From Nocardia sp. NBC_00416 (GTDB lineage Bacteria; Actinomycetota; Actinomycetes; Mycobacteriales; Mycobacteriaceae), in NCBI RefSeq assembly GCF_036032445.1, contig NZ_CP107932.1, positions 3,846,501 through 3,910,500 of the forward strand: a stretch of DNA of 64,000 nt, given 5' to 3'. Numbering within the stretch: the stretch's first letter is position 1; every line of letters begins with the position of its first letter. Under the pieces are notes generated by a model, which searched no databases, had not been told where the DNA came from, and saw nothing but the letters and a program-made list of their open reading frames with translations. This document shows positions 19,267-27,068 of this stretch, one piece after another. The translations under genes were made by a program, and so were the position numbers.

Positions 19267-19514
19267 CAGCACTCACCTTGCACGGACGGGACCCCCAATC
19301 TTTGATCAGAATGAGTCATCACGTGAGCGATCATATAGCCCCGCGCCGATCCCGGCCATCGATGCGTGCATCCCGCCACTGTTCCGGCTGCGTACAGCCC
19401 GATTTCCGAACTCCGGCGGCGACGTCGCCGACCACGACCGTGCCGAAGTTACCGAGACCGGGTCGCGAGTAAACTTGTCGGCACTGTGCTCCACCGATTC
19501 GAGGAGTGCGACGT

Positions 19515-20285
19515 ATGGAGTGGCTGCTGATCGCCGTCGTGGTTGTCGTGGTGGCGTGTTATCTGGTGTGGCGGTCTCGGCAGGGCGCGAAACGCACCGA
19601 GACCGAATTGGCCGACGCGCTCGCCGACGCCCGGCAGGTCAACGAGCGGCTCGGCGGCCAGATCTACAACCTGACCGGCAGTAACGAGCCCGCCCAGCAG
19701 GCACTGGCCGACGCCGCGGAGCGGCATACGGCGGCCGGCTCCCAGCTCGACCAGGCCAGAACTCCCGTCCAGGCGCGGCTGGCGAAACAGACCGCGATCG
19801 AGGGTCTCTATTACATCCGCGGAGCGCGGACCGCGATGGGGATGGATCCCGGTCCGGATGTGCCGGAGCTCGACGGCCGGGCAAGCGCGGGCAAGGTCAG
19901 CGAAGACCGGGTGATCGACTTCGAGGACCGTCGGATCGCGGCCTCCCCCGACCCGTCGTCCGCGACCCCGAACTACTACCCGGGCGGCCGCGTCGCGGGT
20001 CGGCCGGTGCCCGCGGGCTGGTACTCCGAACCCTGGTGGAAACCGGCCATGGTCGCCGGCGCCTGGGGACTGGGCTCGGCCCTCCTGTTCACCTCCCTGT
20101 TCTCCGGTATGTCCGGCGTCGGCTACGGCGCACAGGGCTTCGAGAACGGCTACGGCGAGGGATTCCAGGACGGTCTCACGTCCGGCGACCAGGGACCCGA
20201 CGGAGCGGGCGGCGAGGCGGGCGACGGCGGCGGCGACTCCGGTGGCGACTGGGGCGGATTCGACGGCGGCGGTTTCGACTTCTGA
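19515..20285 (+). CDS. Membrane-anchored protein with Gly-rich tail
   Basis: This is a 256-residue protein. Residues 2-20 form one hydrophobic helix (WLLIAVVVVVVACYLVW). An alpha-helical, coiled-coil-like segment rich in Ala/Glu/Arg follows (about 25-80), then a second hydrophobic patch near residue 175 (GAWGLGSALLFTSLFSG). The tail of about 50 residues is made of Gly, Asp and Phe. A short GAGGAG precedes the ATG at 19515. Tails like this are seen in small membrane-organising or aggregation-prone proteins, but I recognise no family. It stands alone. Confidence 0.75.
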   Translation: MEWLLIAVVVVVVACYLVWRSRQGAKRTETELADALADARQVNERLGGQIYNLTGSNEPAQQALADAAERHTAAGSQLDQARTPVQARLAKQTAIEGLYYIRGARTAMGMDPGPDVPELDGRASAGKVSEDRVIDFEDRRIAASPDPSSATPNYYPGGRVAGRPVPAGWYSEPWWKPAMVAGAWGLGSALLFTSLFSGMSGVGYGAQGFENGYGEGFQDGLTSGDQGPDGAGGEAGDGGGDSGGDWGGFDGGGFDF

Positions 20286-20395
20286 TATTCCCATCAGCGA
20301 ACAGCGCCGTAAGCTACGGCTGCCATGACTACTGCAGGCCAGGCCCGGGGCTGGTCCGCTCCGCGGCCTGCTCACCCGCTTTCAAGGAGACAGCA

Positions 20396-20542
20396 GTGAG
20401 AAGCGACGCCTCGCGGTGGCCGATGACGATCATCGCGTTCGCTGGACGGCGCCGCCCTCTCTGTCACCAGCAAAGGCGGCGCCTGACCATCGGCCGGGTC
20501 GGCAGTGTCGCCAGGGCCGTCCTTTTCCACGTTCACCGGTAG
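20396..20542 (+). CDS. Small basic ORF, 48 aa, unknown
   Basis: AAGGAG at 20384 is followed at 7 nt by GTG AGA AGC GAC, opening a 48-codon frame rich in Arg and Trp (starts MRSDASRWPMTIIAF, ends AVLFHVHR). It lies in a row with two further ORFs of good ribosome-site quality (20565, 20832), all in the same direction. I do not recognise the sequence. It may be a true small protein or peptide precursor; it could also be chance. Confidence 0.35.
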   Translation: MRSDASRWPMTIIAFAGRRRPLCHQQRRRLTIGRVGSVARAVLFHVHR

Positions 20543-20564
20543 ACAGCACAAGGGAGCACGCAGG

Positions 20565-20759
20565 GTGACAGCCCATCTGACCATGAGGATTCCTCCGGTG
20601 AAGCGCGCGGACCTGGAGAGAATGGGCCCCTCGCCCTGTGTCAGGAACGTGGTCGACCTCACCGACGGATCGGACTGGCGGCTGGGGGCGGCTCTGCTGA
20701 CCCTGCTGCGTTCCCTCGACGGCCGGTTCGGCGTTTCCTGGGACAGCCGCAAGAAGTAG
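20565..20759 (+). CDS. Small ORF, 64 aa, unknown
   Basis: GTG at 20565 follows AGGGAG at 8 nt and opens a 64-codon frame. It reads MTAHLTMRIPPVKRADLERM, then GPSPCVRNVVDLTDGSDW and LGAALLTLLRSLDGRFGV. An internal ATG at 20583 could be the start instead. There is one cysteine and no signal peptide. It sits 72 bp upstream of the 206-residue protein at 20832, on the same strand, so the two may be co-transcribed. No family recognised. Confidence 0.5.
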   Translation: MTAHLTMRIPPVKRADLERMGPSPCVRNVVDLTDGSDWRLGAALLTLLRSLDGRFGVSWDSRKK

Positions 20760-20831
20760 CCGACGCGACCTCGCCCTTTCCGGAACCGCCACTGCGACAC
20801 AGGCTCTCCCCCGAGATCGAGAGGATGCTCG

Positions 20832-21452
20832 ATGCCCCGGACCGCCCCGAGAATACTTCCGCCGGCCGCCGCGAGCCCCGACGGCGAAGCGAACCGGTAT
20901 CTCCTGAAGTTCAAGTCGTCGCTGGTCGAGCGCTGGTCGCACACCCGCATGACCGAGTTGTACGAGATCGTCGACCTATCGGTTTACTTGTGGGCGGTGG
21001 ACCGTTCCGAGGAGGCACTCGCCGTCCTGCGCTCGGTGACCACCGTGATCACCGAGCCGCCGCGGACACGGGACGGAACGGTCGATTACAACATCTGGTG
21101 CCCGGTGGCAGCGGCCAACGCACTCGAGGCACGACTGCTGCGCGGTCGCGGCGACGCCGCGGTGCAGTTCCCGGCGGCCCGCATAGTCGGAGATCCGGGT
21201 CTGGCGGACAATCCGGACTTCATCAGAGAACAGGTGGCAGTCGCGCCGGAGAAAATGGCCGCCGCGGCAGCCGAGGTCTCGGTGAAGCGGGCCTGCCATC
21301 GGCTGTCCCGGACTCTGATCAGTCTGCTGTTGCTCGCCGAGCTCGCGGCCGCGGGTCACTCCTACGCCGGCTACTACGATGCTGCCGAGGTGACGCGGCT
21401 GCTCGAAACAGGCCGCGATCTGCTCCACACCCGACTCGTGGCGGCCGCATGA
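20832..21452 (+). CDS. Hypothetical protein, 206 aa; partially duplicated downstream
   Basis: GAGAGGA precedes the ATG at 20832. The protein is mostly alpha-helical in appearance: MTELYEIVDLSVYLWAVDRS, DYNIWCPVAAANALEARLLR, NPDFIREQVAVAPEKM, then a hydrophobic LISLLLLAELAAAG helix. The pattern suggests a TPR-like helical fold, such as small immunity-type proteins have, but I recognise no family. About 120 bp of its 3' half (21217-21340) recur near 24240 at roughly 90% identity, so paralogous copies existed here. Confidence 0.65.
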   Translation: MPRTAPRILPPAAASPDGEANRYLLKFKSSLVERWSHTRMTELYEIVDLSVYLWAVDRSEEALAVLRSVTTVITEPPRTRDGTVDYNIWCPVAAANALEARLLRGRGDAAVQFPAARIVGDPGLADNPDFIREQVAVAPEKMAAAAAEVSVKRACHRLSRTLISLLLLAELAAAGHSYAGYYDAAEVTRLLETGRDLLHTRLVAAA

Positions 21453-21617
21453 TCCCGGGCTCGCGCGATCGCGGACGTGATCACCGGCTATCAGGATCCC
21501 GGATTCGACCGGTCCGTTTCGGCCGAGATGATGGGACCTCCGCGCCGCCCGAGAGGTTGCCGACCATGGTTCGGGCCCAGCACTGCGCCGGGGCTCGAGC
21601 CCTGTTTCCGAGAGCAC

Positions 21618-22931
21618 TCAGTCCGCGATCCAACTGCCGTGGAATCCTGCCGGCACCCGTCTGGGCAATCGCACGGAGGCGGTCCGGGACAGATCGCCGG
21701 CATCCAGGATCAGTAGTTCGGAACCATGTCCGCCACGGTCGGAGGTGATGGTGAGCAGCCAGCCCTCGTCCTCGCCGCCGGCGTCGGACGCCGGGACGAA
21801 AACGGCCTCGCCGGGCGCGAATCCGGATCCCAGTTCGTGTGACGTCGCACTCCCCTGGCCCACATCGTATTTCACGATCGATGAATCACCCACCGCGTAG
21901 AGATAGCGGGAGGGCAGACCGGTGCGCTGCTCGTCGTGCGTCGGAAATTCGACATCCCGGTCGTCACACTGTGTTTCGACGGCCCGGCCGGTAGCGATAT
22001 CGAGCACCCAGCGATGCAAGCGGCTCGCCCCGGCACTGCCCGCGGCGCCGTCGCCACCGATTCCCGACCAGATCGCGGTGAAGTCTTCCGGCGCGTAGCG
22101 CACCGCGTCGAGCACGATTTTGCCGTCGGTGTCCTCGTAGGCGTTGCCGACGTGGAAGACATAGCAGGGATCGATATCGAACCAGCGCACCGCGCCGCCG
22201 GCCCGCGGCATCACCCCCAACCGGGCGGGGTAGTCCGAATCCCAGCGATAGGGCATGCCGCCCAGCAGGTTCCGATCGAACACGACCGGGAGATCCAGCC
22301 ACACCACATAGTGTTCGGTAATCGCGAAATCGTGCATCATCGTCGGACCGCCCACCTCGACGACCCGGCTCTCCACCAGCTCACCCGCGGCGGACAGCCG
22401 GTGGTAGGTCAGATACGGCGGCGCGAACCCGTAACCGAAGAACAGCAATTCGCCCGTCCGCGGATCGCGCTTGGGGTGTGCGGTCATGGCGGTGGTCAGT
22501 CGGCCGCCGAAGTCCCGCGGGCCGACCGTGTCCAGTTCCGGCGTGAGCTCGTGGGGAAATCCGCTCTCGACCAGGGCCATGATCCGGTCGGCGTGTGCGA
22601 TCACGTGGGTGTTCGCCGAAACGGCGGCCCGATCGACGGTGCCGTCCTCGCGACGCAGCGATGCCCCCTCGGTGAACCGGGTCGTGCGCACCCATCGATT
22701 GCGGTACCACTCCGCGCGGCCCTCGCGCAGCCGCACCCCGTGCACCATGCCGTCACCGATGAACCAGTGCGCGCTGGCGCCGCCGAGCTCCGGATTCGGA
22801 CCGTTGCGGAAGTAGCGTCCGGTCAGCTCGGGCGGCAGGGTGCCCTCGACCGGCAGATCGTAGGCGTCGATCTCATCGGGCACCGGTGCGAACAAGCCCG
22901 TCAGCCATGGCGCGGTTGCCGAGTCGCTCAT
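21618..22931 (-). CDS. Carotenoid oxygenase (RPE65/CCD family)
   Basis: This 437-residue protein has the family's conserved blocks: GRYFRNGPNPE near the N terminus, TTAMTAHPKRDPRTGELL with an iron-ligand His, MMHDFAITEHYVVWLD with the second, FHVGNAYED with the third, and the C-terminal GFHGSWI with the fourth. It would cleave a carotenoid, apocarotenoid or stilbene double bond with Fe(II) and O2. Start ATG 22931 overlaps the stop of the membrane-protein gene upstream (ATGA), making a two-gene operon facing a PadR regulator. Confidence 0.93.
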   Translation of the reverse strand: MSDSATAPWLTGLFAPVPDEIDAYDLPVEGTLPPELTGRYFRNGPNPELGGASAHWFIGDGMVHGVRLREGRAEWYRNRWVRTTRFTEGASLRREDGTVDRAAVSANTHVIAHADRIMALVESGFPHELTPELDTVGPRDFGGRLTTAMTAHPKRDPRTGELLFFGYGFAPPYLTYHRLSAAGELVESRVVEVGGPTMMHDFAITEHYVVWLDLPVVFDRNLLGGMPYRWDSDYPARLGVMPRAGGAVRWFDIDPCYVFHVGNAYEDTDGKIVLDAVRYAPEDFTAIWSGIGGDGAAGSAGASRLHRWVLDIATGRAVETQCDDRDVEFPTHDEQRTGLPSRYLYAVGDSSIVKYDVGQGSATSHELGSGFAPGEAVFVPASDAGGEDEGWLLTITSDRGGHGSELLILDAGDLSRTASVRLPRRVPAGFHGSWIAD

Positions 22932-23512
22932 GCGATTACCTCCATGGTGGATGCCGCGGCGACCGCTCGACGCCGGGCGTATGCGGGATAGCGGGCGGTG
23001 AAGATCGCGGCCACCGCGACGACACCGACCTTGCAGGCGACCAGTGCGAGAACGTTGTGCGGCGCGCGGGCCTGCACATAGGCCAGGGACGCGGCCTCGC
23101 AGGTGAAGCCCAGTGCCCACACCAGCGTGACCACCGTATTGATCCGGATGAAAGCTGGTAGCCGGGCGATATCGGCACTCACCGTCCGCCGGGCGATACC
23201 GAGGGTGAACGGCCGCCGCGCTGCCAGGCTCGCCCATGCGGTCACGGCGAGCCACGCCATGGCCAGTGCCGCTCCGTAATCGAGCAGCGATGAATCCGGC
23301 AGCGCCACCGTCAGGACGGAGAAGACAGCCATGAAGCCGGCAGTGGACAGATCCAGGATCGTCTCGTCTGCCCGACGCCCCGCCCGGCGGTCGGCGGCGA
23401 GCAGCACGACCGACGTGAGCAGCCCGCCCAGGGCGCCGACTCGATTGTCCACTCCGCTCCCCACAGCGAGCACGATCCAAGGCAGAAAGCTGCGGGCGTA
23501 GTATTTCAACAC
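22928..23512 (-). CDS. Integral membrane protein of unknown function
   Basis: This 194-residue, strongly hydrophobic protein has about six transmembrane segments (for example SFLPWIVLAVGSGV, GALGGLLTSVVLLAADRRAG and TVVTLVWALGFTCEAASLAY). I recognise no family. It is the first gene of the operon ending in the carotenoid oxygenase, so it may handle the substrate or product in the membrane. The region just upstream contains PadR operators, so PadR control is expected. Confidence 0.8.
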   Translation of the reverse strand: MLKYYARSFLPWIVLAVGSGVDNRVGALGGLLTSVVLLAADRRAGRRADETILDLSTAGFMAVFSVLTVALPDSSLLDYGAALAMAWLAVTAWASLAARRPFTLGIARRTVSADIARLPAFIRINTVVTLVWALGFTCEAASLAYVQARAPHNVLALVACKVGVVAVAAIFTARYPAYARRRAVAAASTMEVIA

Positions 23513-23536
23513 GATCTCGACCTCTCGCCGGGCTAT

Positions 23537-23552
23537 ATGTCACTTGAGACAT
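23537..23552. promoter_or_regulatory. PadR operator 1 (ATGT-N8-ACAT)
   Basis: ATGT at 23537-23540 and ACAT at 23549-23552 are separated by exactly 8 nt, the canonical PadR-family operator. It lies 25 bp upstream of the membrane-protein start at 23512, so binding here would repress the carotenoid oxygenase operon. Confidence 0.7.
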
Positions 23553-23559
23553 GTCAAAG

Positions 23560-23584
23560 CTAGACGTTTCTAGTTCGACATGTC
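23560..23584. promoter_or_regulatory. Additional palindromes between the two PadR boxes
   Basis: CTAGA-CGTT-TCTAG (23560-23573) is a perfect inverted repeat, and GACATGTC (23577-23584) is a perfect 8-bp palindrome. They lie between the two ATGT-N8-ACAT operators and may be extra binding or promoter elements. Confidence 0.45.
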
Positions 23585-23593
23585 AATAGTGAA

Positions 23594-23609
23594 ATGTCTG
23601 CTTCGACAT
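23594..23609. promoter_or_regulatory. PadR operator 2 (ATGT-N8-ACAT)
   Basis: ATGT at 23594-23597 and ACAT at 23606-23609 again have an 8-nt spacer. The site ends 14 bp before the padR start codon, which points to autorepression. Its centre is 57 bp from that of operator 1. Confidence 0.7.
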
Positions 23610-23623
23610 GTTAGGTTCGAGAT

Positions 23624-24142
23624 ATGAGCCTTCGATTCGCTGCTCTGGGCCTACTGGCCGACCGCGGTCCGGCCAGCGGATACGACCTGTTGAAGATGTT
23701 CGATATTTCGCTGGGCAATATCTGGCAGGCCACCCAGAGCCAGCTGTACGGCGAACTCGGCAAGCTCACGACGGAGGGACTGATCGAGGTCGCCGCGGAG
23801 GGCGCGCGCAGGCGTAAAGTCTACGAGATCACCGAAATTGGTCGAAATGCGCTGCGGCACTGGATGATCGAAGTCGATCCCGCGCCGGCGCGGCGCGACG
23901 AGACGATGCTGCGGGTGTTCCTGCTCGGCACCGTCGAACCCGAGGAGCGCCGCGCCTTCCTGCGCAAATGCGCCGATGCCCTGAAGCGGCGACTGACCGA
24001 GATCGACGAACTGGAGGCGCGGATCGACTGGGACGATGACAATCTGTCCCACTACGGTCGGCTGGTGATGGATTACGGCAAGGAGCTCGTGCAGATGCGC
24101 GGCGAGTGGTTCGAACAGGCCGCCGAGCGCGTCAACCGCTGA
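23624..24142 (+). CDS. PadR family transcriptional regulator
   Basis: This 172-residue protein has an N-terminal winged helix: LRFAALGLLADRGPASGYDL, then WQATQSQLYGELGKLTTEGL and a wing with RRKVYEIT, the standard PadR layout. An alpha-helical C-terminal PadR/Vir domain of about 85 residues follows (ERRAFLRKCADALKRRL onwards). It is divergent from the membrane protein-carotenoid oxygenase operon. The intergenic region holds two exact PadR consensus operators, so it is probably a ligand-released repressor of that operon and of itself. Confidence 0.92.
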   Translation: MSLRFAALGLLADRGPASGYDLLKMFDISLGNIWQATQSQLYGELGKLTTEGLIEVAAEGARRRKVYEITEIGRNALRHWMIEVDPAPARRDETMLRVFLLGTVEPEERRAFLRKCADALKRRLTEIDELEARIDWDDDNLSHYGRLVMDYGKELVQMRGEWFEQAAERVNR

Positions 24143-24234
24143 CGCCCTGCGCTGCCGCATCTCACCAGAAGGTCGGGGTAATGGAGCCCGGTACCGGCAG
24201 CTCGCCTACCCTTGGCCGGCCGCGGACGGATGGC

Positions 24235-24360
24235 ACGAAGGCGCGACTTCATCAGTGAACAGGTCGCAGTCGCGCCGGAGAGAATGGCCGGCGCGGCAGC
24301 CCAGGTCTCGGCGAACCGGGCCTGCCATCGGTTGTCCCGGACTCTGATCAGTCTGCTGTG
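24235..24360 (+). pseudogene. Partial copy of the gene at 20832
   Basis: Reading RDFISEQVAVAPERMAGAAA and then RACHRLSRTLISLL, this stretch matches codons of the protein at 20832 (its NPDFIREQVAVAPEKM to LSRTLISLLLL part) at roughly 90% nucleotide identity over about 120 bp. Homology stops abruptly on both sides, at about 24240 and 24357. It has no start or stop of its own, so it is a remnant of a second copy. Confidence 0.8.
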
Positions 24361-24373
24361 GGCCTCGCGATGG

Positions 24374-24613
24374 TCAGAACCATCGGGCCAAGAGGGTGGC
24401 CGGACCATCCTCGGCAACCGGTGGACAGACTTCGTCGGCCACGGCGCGCACGACCTCGGGCGCATGGCCCATGGCCACCCCGTGAGCTGCCCAGGCGAGC
24501 ATTTCCAGATCGTTGACACCGTCGCCCACCGCGAGGGTCCCGTTCGCCGGAGCGCCGAGCTGGACGGCGCAGATCGTGCCGTCGATATCCAGCGCAACCA
24601 GCTCCGGCCGAAA
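24374..24613 (-). pseudogene. HAD-superfamily (Cof-type) phosphatase with its middle deleted
   Basis: The frame reads RPELVALDIDGT (HAD motif I with nucleophile Asp), followed almost at once by LGAPANGTLAVGDGVNDLEM (motif IV) and a WAAHGVAMGHAPEVV stretch, ending at TGA 24374-24376. In Cof-type phosphatases these two motifs lie about 180 residues apart, so most of the protein, including the cap domain, has been lost in frame. A stop a few codons upstream leaves no start codon. It abuts the fragment at 24235 with only a few bases between. Confidence 0.75.
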
Positions 24614-24619
24614 ACGCAG

Positions 24620-25042
24620 CGGGAATCACATCGACAACCATAGGCAATAGCCTGCAGCGCAACGATTCTCGGGACCAAACGCAGCGATCGGCACCAAGGG
24701 GTCACCGCCACCGCCGACCATCCTGCACCACGACGGGCACGCCGACTCGATCCAGGGCTACACGGCTGGTGCGACAACATACGAGCCGGGCGACAGGTTC
24801 GGCACGCGGCGACGACGACCTGTCCTCGAGCTACCTCCAACCCCTAACCAAAACCTAATGAAGCCCAACTTAGGACTTAGGACCAAGGCCGAGTAACGCA
24901 GCCCGAACCCCTCGCGCCATCACTCACGTGCACCAGATCTACCCCTTAGCTCCCGAGCTGACCTAGATACCCTGGCCAGTTGCCGAGCAAACCCTAACCC
25001 TAAGGATGTTAGCCTTAGGGTTTAGCGCAGAGGAGCCCTGAG
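24620..25042. other. Non-coding stretch upstream of the Fic gene, rich in CCTAA/TTAGG motifs
   Basis: No gene is visible in this stretch of about 420 bases. From about 24838 it becomes AT-richer, with many copies of CCTAA or its complement TTAGG, including a near-perfect hairpin just before the Fic gene. The promoter of the Fic gene must lie here. Confidence 0.5.
24996..25022. promoter_or_regulatory. 10-bp inverted repeat before the Fic gene
   Basis: AACCCTAAGG at 24996-25005 and its exact reverse complement CCTTAGGGTT at 25013-25022 are separated by 7 nt. They lie 20 bp before the Fic start codon. This fits an operator for the Fic protein's own C-terminal winged-helix domain, or a leader hairpin. 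Confidence 0.5.
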
Positions 25043-26377
25043 ATGCATCCTGCCCCGCCGCCCGACCTGGAAGGTCTGCGGAAAAAGCTCCTTGACGGTG
25101 ACAGTCGGCTCATCAACGGTTTGTTTGCCGCACCGGGAGCCTCTGATCTCTATTTACCTTGGGATAAACTTCGCTACAAGAAACCACCAGAAGGCATGAC
25201 CCATGAAGAGTGGTGGTTGGTCACAAAGATAGCAAGAACGGGGATGCGACGCCCCGTTCCTTTACAGGATATCGACGGATCTTCGTTCGCCTACGCACTA
25301 CCGGATGAGGTGCTCAGGCTTCTCGATGAAATAACACAGCGCGCGAGTGGACAAATCGCCGCTCCAGAACAAGTCACGAATCCGACGACCCGAAATCGGT
25401 ATGTCGTGAGCTCGTTGATCGAAGAAGCCATCACTTCCAGCCAGCTCGAAGGCGCATCCACAAGCCGTAAGGATGCAAAGAATATGATCAGGTTCGGGAC
25501 TCGGCCTCGCACCCGTAGCGAACAGATGATCCTGAACAACTACAACGCGATGCTGTTCGTTCGCGAAAATCAGAAAGAAGAGTTCAGTCCCGAGATTATT
25601 TGCGAACTACACAGAATAGTTACCGACGACACTCTCGACGACCCCGATTCTGCGGGAAAGATTCAAAGCGATCCGGACCCGGCTGATCGCGTAAAGGTGT
25701 ACGGCAGAGATGAAGAGATCCTTCACATTCCCCCGCCCGTAGAGCAGCTCCCTGGGCGTTTGCAGCGATTGTGCGACTTCGCCAACGAAAAAGACGACAA
25801 CAGTGGATACGTCCCGCCGGTCGCAAGGGCGTTGATAATACACTTCATGGCCGGCTACGACCATTACTTCGAGGACGGTAACGGAAGGACTGCTCGCGCG
25901 CTTTTCTACTGGAGCATGCTCAAGCAAGGCTACTGGCTCACCGAATACCTGACGATCTCCAAGATTCTGAAGAAGGCCCCCGCGAAGTACGCCCGATCCT
26001 TCCTGCTGAGCGAACAAGACGAAGGCGACCTGACATACTTCATCATCTATCATCTCGAAGTCATCAGTCGTGCCCTGCATGAACTAGACGACTATCTCGC
26101 CAGAAAAGCAGAGGAAGTACGCGAGACACGCGTGGCCCTGTCTCCTTCTGGCATCTTCAATCATCGCCAACTCGCTCTCATCGAATATGCGATCCGGAAC
26201 CATACCGGGGAAGTCACTGTACATTCCCACATGAGAAGCCATGCCGTCGCAGAGCAGACGGCCAGGAACGATCTCGTCGACCTCGAGAATCGAGGCTTGC
26301 TCAATCGGAGCAAGGTGGGGCGGACGTTCGTCTGGTCTCCAGTGGCGAATCTCCCGAAGAAACTCAACCGCAACTGA
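25043..26377 (+). CDS. Fic-domain protein (probable AMPylase) with internal inhibitory motif and C-terminal HTH
   Basis: This is a 444-residue protein. The Fic core motif reads HYFEDGNGRTAR (consensus HxFx(D/E)GNGRxxR, about residues 273-284), so the catalytic His and phosphate-binding residues are present. Upstream, at about residues 131-137, SSQLEG fits the inhibitory (S/T)xxxE(G/N) helix of self-inhibited Fic proteins. The last 80 residues resemble a winged helix (NDLVDLENRGLLNRSKVGRT). Members transfer AMP from ATP onto target proteins. Base composition is lower in GC than the neighbours, suggesting recent transfer. AGGAG precedes the ATG. Confidence 0.9.
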   Translation: MHPAPPPDLEGLRKKLLDGDSRLINGLFAAPGASDLYLPWDKLRYKKPPEGMTHEEWWLVTKIARTGMRRPVPLQDIDGSSFAYALPDEVLRLLDEITQRASGQIAAPEQVTNPTTRNRYVVSSLIEEAITSSQLEGASTSRKDAKNMIRFGTRPRTRSEQMILNNYNAMLFVRENQKEEFSPEIICELHRIVTDDTLDDPDSAGKIQSDPDPADRVKVYGRDEEILHIPPPVEQLPGRLQRLCDFANEKDDNSGYVPPVARALIIHFMAGYDHYFEDGNGRTARALFYWSMLKQGYWLTEYLTISKILKKAPAKYARSFLLSEQDEGDLTYFIIYHLEVISRALHELDDYLARKAEEVRETRVALSPSGIFNHRQLALIEYAIRNHTGEVTVHSHMRSHAVAEQTARNDLVDLENRGLLNRSKVGRTFVWSPVANLPKKLNRN

Positions 26378-26439
26378 TCGAACGTGAACGCAACCGCCAG
26401 TTGAAATTCGATGCCCGGAGCGTGGCCGGGTCGACTCTG

Positions 26440-26640
26440 CTCGGCGGTCGCCACGCTGGTGGAGCGGACCAGCCGGTTCACGGCCCTGGTGGCGCTGCCC
26501 GACGGCATCGAACCGAGCGGGTGACACCCCACCTGACACGTTTCCTACTCGGGTTGCCCGCGCCGATGCGGTGCACCCTGGCCTGGGATCGCGGCCGCGA
26601 AATCGCCATCGATCGATGGACAGGCAGGCGCTGCGAGACT
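26440..26640 (+). mobile_element. Degenerate IS30-family transposase remnant
   Basis: One frame reads ATLVERTSRFTALVALPDGI and then hits a stop. A second frame continues LPAPMRCTLAWDRGREIAI. Together they correspond to the IS30 catalytic-core sequence (VERxTRF-LVxLPDG ... LPxxLRRSLTWDRGxEMA). At least one frameshift and a stop separate them, and the rest of the transposase and the terminal repeats are absent. Confidence 0.65.
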
Positions 26641-26690
26641 TCGCCAGCGAGCGGCACAAGGAGTTGTCTCCCAAGTTCTAAGGTCAGTGT

Positions 26691-27068
26691 GTGGATCGAT
26701 CGGGGATGCTTTCGAGAAGTTCGGGGGTGGCCGACGGCGCCGCCTATCTGTCACCGAAGGTCGCCGCGCGAGTCGTTGCCCACCTGGCGAACTCCGGGCC
26801 GCGATCGGTGGCCGACGGCCGGGCGAGCGCCCGAACCCGGGTCGAAGCGCTCACCGTGCGGGAGCGGCAGGTCTTGGCTCTGCTCGGCGCCGGTCTGACC
26901 AACCGGCAGATCGCGCGCCGGTTGACCGTGGTGGAGGGGACGATCAAAGCTCATGCGAGTTCGATCCTGGCCACGCTCGGCGTCGACAACCGCGCGGCCG
27001 CTGCGGTCGTGGCCTACGAGGCCGGTGTCGCCGCGTCGGATACCGCCTCGCACAACCGGCTCCGCTGA
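26691..27068 (+). pseudogene. Response-regulator stump: LuxR/NarL HTH without its receiver domain
   Basis: The frame contains the linker VADGAAYLSPKVAARVVAHL that follows the receiver domain in NarL-type regulators. A complete LuxR-type HTH comes next: LTVRERQVLALLGAGLTNRQ, a RLTVVEGTIKAHASSIL helix and LGVDNRAAAAV. The receiver with its phospho-Asp is missing and the frame opens right after the IS30 remnant. GTG 26691 could still produce the HTH part. No histidine kinase lies nearby. Best read as a 5'-truncated gene. Confidence 0.7.

Noticed and set aside
21936..22991. Long + frame opposite the carotenoid oxygenase
   Set aside because: Antisense GC-frame effect; the sequence is His/Arg/Gly-rich with no family pattern, and the minus-strand frame has all carotenoid oxygenase motifs.
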